From Legionella sp. (GTDB lineage Bacteria; Pseudomonadota; Gammaproteobacteria; Legionellales; Legionellaceae), in contig PEQK01000017.1 of assembly GCA_002786165.1 (NCBI GenBank), positions 27,444-91,443 on the forward strand: a stretch of DNA of 64,000 nucleotides, given 5' to 3'. Position numbers and translations under genes: made by a program. Below, piece by piece: positions 9,907-17,291 of the stretch; position 1 is the first letter of the stretch, and every line of letters starts with the position of its first letter. The notes under the pieces are model-generated. The model saw only the letters and a program-made list of their open reading frames with translations. It made no database searches and was not told the DNA's origin.

Positions 9907-10797
9907 TCAATTCAATCTGTTTTCTACTACATTGGCTATACGGTTTCCAGCCAGACGTACCGTGGCATCTAAATCTCCCAATAATTCGCGAGCAACCTCT
10001 AGCACCTTCTGATGATGTTCTTCATAATTTGAATGCGCCTCTTCTACCAATGCAACAGTAATTCGACGCATCTCTTCGTTTGTTGTCCAATTCTCAAACT
10101 CTCCTTTTGGATAGGTTTTCACCAACTCATGATATGCGGCTAATAATTCAGAATGTGTTGAACAAGATTCTTTACTGCTTTGAGATTTTTCACTTTGGAA
10201 ATAGGTTATTCCTTTAATCGATACATCAGAGTGTTTCTTACTAGCATCAAGACGCTTACTTAGCTCTGAAGCCTCTGAATAATATTCTCTTATATTTCGC
10301 GATATAGCTCTTTTATCATCACCTGCTTCTGTCATGAATGACTCATATCTTTCCATTGCATGTGTGATCAACTCAAGCCGGTCTCTTAACGGTGCTTGTG
10401 GTGCAACTGGTGGTTCACTTCTACAAAGAGTTGAAAGTACCGAAAAAACGGTACTAATCAGTCGACACAAAACAACGAGCGTATGTAACAAAGACAATAC
10501 AAATACACCTAATGTTTTTAATCCAATATAAGCAGCACGCTGCCCATCAGCATAGTTTTCTTTGGATAGCTCATACAACCACCTATAAAAATAGCAAGCG
10601 CGCCCTACAGCAGCCAATGATTCGAGCAAAGTGGCTACAGTCAAAACCAAATATTTACAAGGGGAAACAACAATGTTTCCTAACTCCCATCCAAATTCTT
10701 GATACGATGCAAATGGCTTTACAACATAAGCACCTGGATGCTGAAATAAATCCTTTTTCAACTCATTCTCTGCAATAGGAGTAAAATATCTATTCAT
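9907..10797 (-). CDS. Membrane protein, tandem paralogue A (unknown function)
   Basis: 296 residues from ATG 10797, which has GAGGGA about 5 bases upstream; a GTG at 10809 overlaps the previous stop and would add 4 residues. Two hydrophobic regions (about 45-70 and 90-125) precede a long charged helical part with the signature TNEEMRRITVALVEEAH and NYEEHHQKVLEVA. The next upstream gene (10806-11594) is a close copy: the stretch encoding the second membrane region is almost identical in DNA, indicating recent tandem duplication. A more distant relative lies at 12441-13073. Function unknown. The constant pairing with a tiny membrane protein gene directly downstream (here 9618-9896) suggests the two products act together; this is inference. 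Confidence 0.7.
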   Translation of the reverse strand: MNRYFTPIAENELKKDLFQHPGAYVVKPFASYQEFGWELGNIVVSPCKYLVLTVATLLESLAAVGRACYFYRWLYELSKENYADGQRAAYIGLKTLGVFVLSLLHTLVVLCRLISTVFSVLSTLCRSEPPVAPQAPLRDRLELITHAMERYESFMTEAGDDKRAISRNIREYYSEASELSKRLDASKKHSDVSIKGITYFQSEKSQSSKESCSTHSELLAAYHELVKTYPKGEFENWTTNEEMRRITVALVEEAHSNYEEHHQKVLEVARELLGDLDATVRLAGNRIANVVENRLN

Positions 10798-10805
10798 TTC
10801 GTCCC

Positions 10806-11594
10806 TCACATCTTCATATTAGATTGATGAGTATCTGTATTGGCTATATGGTTTCTAATCAGACGTACCGTGGCATCTAAATCTCCCAATAATTCACTAG
10901 CAACATCTAATACCTTCTGGTGATGTTCTTCATAATTTAAATGCGCCTCTTCTACCAGTGCAACAGTAATGCGACGCATCTCTTCGTTTGTTGTCCAATC
11001 CTCAAACTCTCCTGTCGGATAGGTCACAACCAACTCATGATATACCGCTAACAATTTAGAATATGTTGAACCAGATTCTCTACTGCTTTTAGATTTTCTA
11101 TCCTGGAAATAGGTTATTCCTTTAATCAATACATCAGACTGTTTTTTATTAGCATCAAGACGCTTATTCAGATCTGAGGCTTCTGAATAATACTCACTGA
11201 TACATTGCGATATAGCCCTTCTATTAGCACCGGCCTCTTTAATGAAATCTCTGTATCTTTGTATTGCATTTGAGATGGAGTTGTTATCTTTGGTTTGTGA
11301 AATCACCACACCATCTGTCTCACATTTTATAATATTCGAAAAAACGGTACTAATCAGTCGACACAAAACAACCAACGTATGTAACAAAGACAATACAAAT
11401 AGCCCTAATGTTTTTAATCCAATATAAGCAGCATGCTGTCCATCAGCATAGTTTTCTTTGGATAGCTCATATAATGACCTGTATAAATAACAAGCGCGCC
11501 CTACAGCGGCCAATGCTTCGAGCAAAGTAGCCACAGTCAAAACCAAATATCTACTAAGATATTTCTTGGTTTTGATCAAAAATCGCTCGAACAT
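10806..11594 (-). CDS. Membrane protein, tandem paralogue B
   Basis: 262 residues. From about residue 16 it aligns along its length with paralogue A (shared LVLTVATLLE, AVGRACY, SKENYADGQ and the C-terminal TNEEMRRITVALVEEAH). The first 15 residues differ, and the ATG has only a weak AAAGG directly in front, so the 5' end may have been reshaped when the neighbouring insertion sequence arrived. It lacks the roughly 35-residue N-terminal extension of A. Between it and A there is no small membrane-protein gene, whereas one follows A and a stump follows paralogue C. Confidence 0.65.
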   Translation of the reverse strand: MFERFLIKTKKYLSRYLVLTVATLLEALAAVGRACYLYRSLYELSKENYADGQHAAYIGLKTLGLFVLSLLHTLVVLCRLISTVFSNIIKCETDGVVISQTKDNNSISNAIQRYRDFIKEAGANRRAISQCISEYYSEASDLNKRLDANKKQSDVLIKGITYFQDRKSKSSRESGSTYSKLLAVYHELVVTYPTGEFEDWTTNEEMRRITVALVEEAHLNYEEHHQKVLDVASELLGDLDATVRLIRNHIANTDTHQSNMKM

Positions 11595-11724
11595 ACCTTT
11601 GGAATTGGTGCGACACTAAATAATTAAATACATCTTCCACCATCTTATCTATCTCAAATCTTGACGTTGGAAATGTAGCCCAAGGAAAAACAGAATAGTA
11701 AATACAGATACTAGAGACTTATTA

Positions 11725-12303
11725 CTATGAGTAGAGCAACAGCAATACATAAATAATGAGTCCGCGGGGAGGTTTTCGGCCCCATATAGCCATTTGTAGC
11801 GCATCTATGACCAATTTCTTTGTCATACGTTCCGACATGGCCCAGCCAACAACCTTACGTGAATACAAATCTATAACAACAGCGAGATAGAGCCAGCCTT
11901 CTTCTATCCAGCAGTACGTTATATCACTGACCCATTTTTCATTGGGTTTATAGGCAAAGAAATGCTGCTGTAACAAATTAGGGGCAACAGGTAACTGATG
12001 GTTGCTGTTTGTTGTTGCTTTGAATTTTTTCGCCGCTTTTTTTAAGAAGGCATTCTCCTCAGTAAGCCTCGTGTTTTCTCGTTTCAAACGAGCTAATTCC
12101 GCTTGTTGAAGCTTTTGATTTTCCAGTGTATTACCACCTTGTTTGCGTTGGGCACGCCACGAATACAAAAGCGATTCTGCCAAATCAAGATCTTTTGCCA
12201 CTTGAGGTACGCCTTCTTTATCTGCCCGTTCTAAAGCTTGATCTTTAAATTGAGGACTGTATTTCTTCCTGGTTAATTTTTGTTCCAAATAATTATTCTT
12301 CAT
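11725..12303 (-). pseudogene. IS3-family transposase remnant (OrfA joined to a piece of OrfB)
   Basis: 192-codon frame. Residues 1-90 are an IS3 OrfA: a helix-turn-helix segment ([26 protein letters not shown]) and a leucine-zipper-like coil ([19 protein letters not shown]). At KKAAKKFK it jumps directly into the middle of OrfB ([12 protein letters not shown], then KWVSDITY and [13 protein letters not shown], containing the first two Asp of the DDE site). The OrfB start is missing, and the frame breaks after PRGLI where the catalytic HSDRG stretch and the later Glu should follow. The element therefore has an internal deletion and a lost end and cannot transpose. The frame still has a good ribosome site (AGAGGTG). 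Confidence 0.85.
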
Positions 12304-12365
12304 TTTTCACCTCTGCTTAAGGATTTTACTCTCTTAGCAGGGTGGCCGACAGTTCAGGGCAGGAT
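11740..12365 (-). mobile_element. Decayed IS3-family insertion sequence
   Basis: This is the extent of insertion-sequence-derived DNA around the transposase remnant. The promoter-proximal end lies between the interrupted small gene (12365) and the OrfA start, in a stretch with GTCGGCCACCCTGC. The distal end is truncated near 11740, and no matching inverted repeat or target duplication could be found there. It separates paralogue C plus its small gene from paralogues B and A. Confidence 0.6.
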
Positions 12366-12438
12366 CACCTCCAGTAGTTGTTACCCCAATAAGTACTAAA
12401 CAAATTTTTCCAGAATTACTTTCTAATGTTTCAAACAT
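12365..12438 (-). pseudogene. 5' stump of a second small membrane-protein gene
   Basis: The minus-strand reading gives MFETLESNSGK followed by ICLVLIGVTTTGG, matching the first 24 residues of the 9618-9896 protein (MIDALENNSGK, ISIVLGCCALAGG) before running into insertion-sequence DNA. It begins 2 bases after the stop of paralogue C and has its own GAGGAAG ribosome site, exactly like the intact copy after paralogue A. The rest of the gene was not found on the other side of the element. Confidence 0.75.
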
Positions 12439-12440
12439 GT

Positions 12441-13073
12441 CTACTTCCTCGTCATCGCTGTTGATCTTTCTAATACTTTAAATTCTCTAAAAACATCTTT
12501 TACGCTTTGCATTAGAATACCTGATTCAGATAACAATTCTTCAGCTATCCCCAAGAATTTGGCATGATGTTCTTCGCAATTTGAGTGGGCTTGCTCAACC
12601 ATTTGCAACGTCAAGCTGGTTTGTGCTTCATTGGTAGTTAGTCGCTCTAATCCAAGAACAGGATAAGTCTTGAATAGTTCTTTGTATTCTCTAAGTAATT
12701 CGGAGTATCGAGAACTTCTGGGCTTTTTACTTGCATTTGGATAGTTTTGAAAATGGGTCATTCCTGCAACAGTCACAGAACTTTTCATTTTGGATTTTTC
12801 TATCGCAACTTGTTCTTCAAGAACAGAAAAATCTGAATCTTGTTCACGCAAAACAGCCTCGATTATCTCTTTATCTGCATCTACTTTCCGCAGAAATTCA
12901 ACATATTCCTCTAGAGCATCTGTAACAAGTTTACTGTTTTGATCTAATAAATACGACGAGGCGGTGTTTGACTGGGACTGTCTATTATAAACAACCCCAA
13001 AGAGTGTCAATATCGGAATAGCAATTGCACTAAATATCCCCATCGTTTTAAGATCTGGTAATTCATAGCTCAT
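12441..13073 (-). CDS. Membrane-anchored helical protein, distant paralogue C
   Basis: 210 residues. One N-terminal membrane segment (about 11-28) is followed by a long charged helical domain. The C-terminal part carries LTTNEAQTSLTLQMVEQAHS then NCEEHHAKFLGIAEELL, matching the TNEEMRR...EEAH and NYEEHHQKVL signature of paralogues A and B; VTVAGMTHFQNY matches their IKGITYFQ. It lacks the second hydrophobic region of A and B. It is the first gene of the minus-strand run and probably has the promoter in the 226-base gap shared with the divergent gene at 13300. Confidence 0.7.
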   Translation of the reverse strand: MSYELPDLKTMGIFSAIAIPILTLFGVVYNRQSQSNTASSYLLDQNSKLVTDALEEYVEFLRKVDADKEIIEAVLREQDSDFSVLEEQVAIEKSKMKSSVTVAGMTHFQNYPNASKKPRSSRYSELLREYKELFKTYPVLGLERLTTNEAQTSLTLQMVEQAHSNCEEHHAKFLGIAEELLSESGILMQSVKDVFREFKVLERSTAMTRK

Positions 13074-13299
13074 AATAATCCCAATTCAAAATTAACTATT
13101 TTAAATCAATGCGTACTATATTGTTATTATTATTCAGCAATAAGGTGCGAATTATATGATTTTGATCAAAACAAGAACACAGACAGTTTGAGGATAATCT
13201 TGTAAGATATTTCTTAGTGATCCTTCACTCGCCAAAAATGAATGCAAAAAATACCCAGCGATTATATAATCGCAACGTCCAATTAACTAAGGAATAGAT

Positions 13300-13638
13300 A
13301 TGTCGGTAAAAAAAATCGTACTCGCACTTGCAGCATCATCCATCTGGTTGACAAGCGCATACGCTGGATCAGAAGATTGGAAAGGCGTATTTGTCGTTCG
13401 AGGTAGCGACGGCAATGAATACACCATCCGTCACACCCCTAGCAACGTGCGTTTTCTCTTTATGAGCGCAGGACAATGCATGCATCTTAGCAAAGGCTCT
13501 TCTATAAATGGTTTGGTCATGCCTGAAAACATCGACTTATGCACCAATCTGAATGTTGATGATTTCACCAAAGAAATGCAAAAACTCGGTGTCATTATCA
13601 ATGAGTCTATTGAGATGGGACAAACTTATACCGTCTAA
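13300..13638 (+). CDS. Small secreted protein of unknown function
   Basis: 112 residues: a clean signal peptide (KKIVLALAASSIWLTSAYA, cleavage after residue 22) and a mature part of about 90 residues with two Cys (in GQCMHL and DLCTNL) that could form a disulphide. ATG is preceded by a weak AAGGAA. A long 3' section of this gene (13519-13585) occurs again, base for base, in the remnant at 17063-17129. Family not recognised. A hairpin terminator follows 6 bases after the stop. Confidence 0.7.
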   Translation: MSVKKIVLALAASSIWLTSAYAGSEDWKGVFVVRGSDGNEYTIRHTPSNVRFLFMSAGQCMHLSKGSSINGLVMPENIDLCTNLNVDDFTKEMQKLGVIINESIEMGQTYTV

Positions 13639-13644
13639 ATTTTT

Positions 13645-13673
13645 AAACACCGAATAGTATTTATTCGGTGTTT
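13645..13673 (+). terminator. Hairpin terminator after the small secreted-protein gene
   Basis: A perfect 12-base-pair stem (AAACACCGAATA with TATTCGGTGTTT) and a 5-base loop lie directly after the stop codon. The T run is built into the end of the stem. Confidence 0.8.
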
Positions 13674-13824
13674 CATTGACCTACTAAAAGGTCGTACAAT
13701 GAGAAGCTACATTTGCATCAATATATGAGTATTCGAAGACCAATCTTTCTCCCAAAGATGTAAAAGAATTAAGTGGATACTAATTGTACGTAGTGAGTAT
13801 AGGTGCTAGTATAAGGTGGTTTAA

Positions 13825-14721
13825 TTGTCACGAGTTATTATCATGTGGTCAAAAGGATTTGAAAAAATACAAACAATCCTAAAACCCAAATTAAGTCTTA
13901 TTACTAATAAGAACTATACCACTATTCAACGTAGTCCATCGGGCGACTATGTTCGTGAAGAAAATCTTATTAGGACTATTCCTAATACCTCTGGTTACGT
14001 TATTCAAATCACACATGATCAAAAAGAAACCGAATCCTCTGAAGTTTACTCAGCACGTTGTCAGAGTTTTGTAAAACAACACATCAAACCCGGTTGTTAC
14101 ACTTTTTTTGTTTGTGCAACTGTGATCACGGGTAACGAAGCGACTAGAAAACAAATCAAACAAAAATTTTTTGATAAAACCGTATTGTCAACAGAAGAAA
14201 TAAAACATATTACGCCTGGTCATATTGCGGTGTATACCACCGAAGGACATTTTATCAGTTATCGACGTCAAAGTAAGAGAAAAGTAATCACGCAGGATGA
14301 ATCAATCGCTATAGATGTGAAAGGCTCTATTTCAGAAAAACAACAAGTCTCCACTTATCTGGCAGTCATTCCCAGGCATCTTTTTCCAAACTGTTCTATT
14401 ATTGGTGCACACGAAAGAGCTGATATGTATCATCTTAACGCGAGCGATGATCCATATGATAAAAAAGACAATTGTGCTACGGTTATACAAAAAGAATTTT
14501 TGAATAAAAAATATAGAGAAAAAATGAATCCTATCGCAACTTTTTTATCTCTTATTGTTGCTGCCTATGAAGCATCTCAACCTACCAAGAAACACAAGGA
14601 ACATATGCTTCGATTTATTAGAGAAACAGGTATAGGTCGTCAGCTTGATCGTATACATGAGGATGAAAAGAGATATAAAAACAATCCCATCCCTGAAAAA
14701 CAGGTTGATTTTACGTTTTGA
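13825..14721 (+). CDS. Unknown protein, possible circularly permuted papain-like fold
   Basis: 298 residues from a TTG start with AAGGTGG 5 bases upstream; the alternative ATG at 13843 has no ribosome site. No signal peptide or membrane segment. Two blocks stand out: PGHIAVYTTEGHFISYR (about 131-147) and KKDNCATVIQKEFL (about 214-227). A His-containing strand before a Cys that starts a helix is the order seen in permuted NlpC/P60 (YiiX/LRAT-like) hydrolases, several of which are effectors in Legionella relatives. This assignment is a motif reading and may be wrong. A damaged copy of its 3' third lies at 19958-20128. Confidence 0.6.
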   Translation: MSRVIIMWSKGFEKIQTILKPKLSLITNKNYTTIQRSPSGDYVREENLIRTIPNTSGYVIQITHDQKETESSEVYSARCQSFVKQHIKPGCYTFFVCATVITGNEATRKQIKQKFFDKTVLSTEEIKHITPGHIAVYTTEGHFISYRRQSKRKVITQDESIAIDVKGSISEKQQVSTYLAVIPRHLFPNCSIIGAHERADMYHLNASDDPYDKKDNCATVIQKEFLNKKYREKMNPIATFLSLIVAAYEASQPTKKHKEHMLRFIRETGIGRQLDRIHEDEKRYKNNPIPEKQVDFTF

Positions 14722-14787
14722 TCTTGTTGTTGTTTATTTAAACTGATACCAGAATGAATTCAGTTCATACATATTTGGAGAATAAAA

Positions 14788-15243
14788 ATGATAGCGCATC
14801 ATATTCGTCTTTTTAGGCATGTCGACAGCATACCTCTCACTTGGGCATTACCCAAATCTTGGCTAAGTTCCAAAGCACTAGTTTCTGAAATTACAGGGAT
14901 TAAAAAACAGATCGATCAAAGCTTTAAATATTACAACATGAACCCACCAGCAATGGTCAAATACTTTAAATCCCTTGAAAACGCAGTGAAATTAGCAGAC
15001 CGATTAGTGGATACACCGCTTGAAGAAAATGACAAAATTGTAATAGCAGAAGCCTATGCGCAATATGCTACAGCTCTAAGAGAATACGAACCTTTCGAAG
15101 TCACTAAATGTACGGATGCTTTATCCAAGGCCAAACATTTTGATTCACACAATCAACTTGCCCAAGATTTAGCGTTTGATTTAGGTTTTAATGATTATTT
15201 TCAAGAGCAGGAAGAATCTTCAACGAAGGTAAAACATCCATAA
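14788..15243 (+). CDS. Unknown helical protein
   Basis: 151 residues with a GGAG ribosome site 8 bases before the ATG. Predominantly helical and soluble; no signal peptide. The C-terminal part (KCTDALSKAKHF, LAFDLGFNDYF, then Gln/Glu/Ser-rich) is repeated in damaged form at about 17135-17291. It lies 66 bases after the 298-residue gene in the same direction, and both have remnant duplicates, so the block was probably duplicated as a unit. No family recognised. Confidence 0.6.
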   Translation: MIAHHIRLFRHVDSIPLTWALPKSWLSSKALVSEITGIKKQIDQSFKYYNMNPPAMVKYFKSLENAVKLADRLVDTPLEENDKIVIAEAYAQYATALREYEPFEVTKCTDALSKAKHFDSHNQLAQDLAFDLGFNDYFQEQEESSTKVKHP

Positions 15244-15357
15244 TATCAGCTAAATTACTGATTCATTCTTTGACCATAAACTATTTTTTACCTTGCTCAA
15301 TATAGGGTTATAAAAAATTTAGTGTGTTGTAATACCAACGTTTTTAGGAAAAAATAT

Positions 15358-16167
15358 ATGAGATTAAAACCGCAAATTGAAGTCCAACGGGACCTATTAA
15401 GTAGAAACCAGGCTTCCATGCTAAACCTGCGTTATAGATTATGGCATACTTATGCAGAGGCTACTCGACCCAATGCTGAGTATGTTTTTCGAAATGACCC
15501 CATTCATGCTGAGATTACAGAAGCATTGCGTGTCATTGAAGATATTCAAGCCTGGCATCCAACTTGGCTTTCGTCCTATATTGACTTTGATAAAGATATG
15601 TATATTGCGTGCACAAACAAAAGTAAAATGCTAGTAGATTCTTTGAGAGCTTATCAACAAACAAAAGAAGCAGACTCTTCACTCACTGCGCTGCAATATC
15701 GCGAGGCTCTAGCTGATTTGAAAATGTTGTATGAACTTGCTGTTCAAAAAAATGATCTTAATTACGGCAGTAGAAGGCTACTAGCTCTTTCAGCTGCTAT
15801 GATGTTGGGTTTGTATCTCACATTTCCAACTTTGATTATGCCAGCCGTAGTCGCTGCGTTATTTTTGATCCCCATTTTTCTACTGATAGTACTTTCTTTG
15901 GCACTGACTGGCGGCGTGGATTTTTCGTTTGCCCCGGGTATGCTTTCATTGATGAATCTAGCTGTATTTTTCGCTCTTTCTATTGGAATCATTGGCATGA
16001 CTATGAATATCATGAACCCTAGCCCACAAGGCTCTCTTCGATTGGCAACAGCTTTAGATAATTTAATTCTTGCCTGCAAGAAACATTGTCCGGTACCAGA
16101 AATAATTGATGACACGGCAAGTGATAGCGCATCTATTTCAAGCGACAGCTCATCCATGACTTATTAG
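15358..16167 (+). CDS. Membrane protein with helical N-terminal domain, unknown
   Basis: 269 residues from ATG 15358, which has AGGA 8 bases upstream; a GTG at 15322 would add 12 residues without a ribosome site. Residues 1-135 are charged and helical. Two or three closely packed membrane segments follow (about 142-185 and 200-225), then a Ser/Asp-rich tail ending SDSSSMTY. Its architecture (soluble helices, paired membrane segments, acidic tail) is common among effector-like proteins of intracellular bacteria, but no family is recognised. Confidence 0.6.
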   Translation: MRLKPQIEVQRDLLSRNQASMLNLRYRLWHTYAEATRPNAEYVFRNDPIHAEITEALRVIEDIQAWHPTWLSSYIDFDKDMYIACTNKSKMLVDSLRAYQQTKEADSSLTALQYREALADLKMLYELAVQKNDLNYGSRRLLALSAAMMLGLYLTFPTLIMPAVVAALFLIPIFLLIVLSLALTGGVDFSFAPGMLSLMNLAVFFALSIGIIGMTMNIMNPSPQGSLRLATALDNLILACKKHCPVPEIIDDTASDSASISSDSSSMTY

Positions 16168-16193
16168 TCTATCTAAATGAAGAGCCCTTTAGT

Positions 16194-16244
16194 GCTATTC
16201 AGCAGAGTTACTGTGATTTTTCCACATTAATTCTGCTGAATAGC
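16194..16244. terminator. Long inverted repeat after the membrane-protein gene
   Basis: A perfect 13-base-pair stem (GCTATTCAGCAGA with TCTGCTGAATAGC) encloses a 25-base loop containing TTTTT. It begins 26 bases after the stop at 16167. No T run follows, so it may be a processed transcript end or a small mobile-repeat relic. Beyond it, up to 16430, no gene was seen. Confidence 0.5.
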
Positions 16245-16430
16245 TACGAAAATCATAACTTTGCGAATTCTATAAAATGGCATAAGAAGCCTTACTTGTA
16301 TCCTTTCATCCATGTAAACGATGTCGAACGCTCTCGCACTCAAATCGTCTTAGTGGCAGCAATGGTTGTTAGATCATGAAAAACAACGCATAGGAAAGAG
16401 CTTTTGATCTATCTAAGACCTCATACACTA

Positions 16431-16910
16431 CTAATAAAACGTCCAATAGATCGTGCTAGATTGATTTTTTTCGCAACTTCCTCGGATATAACTATACTTT
16501 GCGTCCATATTAGACAAAGATAAAATAGAACCTGTGATTGTTATCACGGAATTTATACCTAAAAGACTATCGCCAGGGGAACGCTCTTTTTGTGACTCAA
16601 TGGTCACAAACTTATCGTTTCCACATTGATAACTGAGCTCTATATTAGCCGCAAGTAACCAAATTAAAACATAAGAAGGGATATACAGTTGAAGTGGCTG
16701 ACTCTGCTTTTTATCTGGAATAGTCATGGGGAGTTTGTTTTCATCGGAATAAAAACCATTGTTTAATGTATGTGCGATGAGTGTACAAGTTTCGCCAGTG
16801 TTGTTTTTTATCACCACATTAAATGCGCGCTCATTATAAGATTTACAAGAAGCCCCCGCAAATGCGAAGGAAGTATAGAGGATAGTGAAGAGCAAGAATA
16901 ATTTTTTCAT
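16431..16910 (-). CDS. Small secreted protein of unknown function
   Basis: 159 residues from ATG 16910, chosen because it starts directly at a signal peptide (KKLFLLFTILYTSFAFA, cleavage before GASC); the upstream ATG at 16937 adds nine residues that fit a signal peptide poorly. The mature part has Cys residues in GASCKSY, GETCTL, YQCGND and RGSCEK, consistent with two disulphides, and beta-type sequence (FNVVIKNNTGETCTLI). It resembles in size and style the secreted proteins at 39379 and 51336, but no clear homology is visible. It stands alone and is convergent with the gene at 15358. Confidence 0.6.
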   Translation of the reverse strand: MKKLFLLFTILYTSFAFAGASCKSYNERAFNVVIKNNTGETCTLIAHTLNNGFYSDENKLPMTIPDKKQSQPLQLYIPSYVLIWLLAANIELSYQCGNDKFVTIESQKERSPGDSLLGINSVITITGSILSLSNMDAKYSYIRGSCEKNQSSTIYWTFY

Positions 16911-17062
16911 GAATAACCCGGGATATTTTTGAATCATTATAACACAAAAAATACATATTTAAATCTAAATGAAATATGTAATCTAGCTATGGGAGCGTTG
17001 TATCTCCATCTTTGCAACATAGTATTTCATTCGACAAAACTCATAGTTGCGATACTGGAGTG

Positions 17063-17291
17063 ATGCCTGAAAACATCGACTTATGCACCAATCTGAATGT
17101 TGATGATTTCACCAAAGAAATGCAAAAACAGAGAACGCAGAAGCCCATGCTCAGTTTGCAACCGCTAAGATCCGAAGCAACTAAATGTGCCGATGCTTTA
17201 TCCAAGGCCTGGCATTTTGGTTACGAAAGACTTGGCGTTCGATTTAGGCTTTAATGAGGATTTCTTCGAGGAGGAAGAACCTTCAACGAAC
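17063..17291 (+). pseudogene. Chimeric remnant of two upstream genes
   Basis: Bases 17063-17129 are identical to 13519-13585, inside the small secreted-protein gene. From there the sequence changes abruptly to a diverged, frameshifted copy of the 3' half of the 14788-15243 gene (EAHAQFATA in one frame, TKCADALSKA in another, LAFDLGFNEDFFEEEE in a third). The 298-residue gene that lies between these two in the intact block is missing here; a piece of it lies at 19958. The region overlaps the end of the 890-residue gene on the other strand. Confidence 0.8.
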
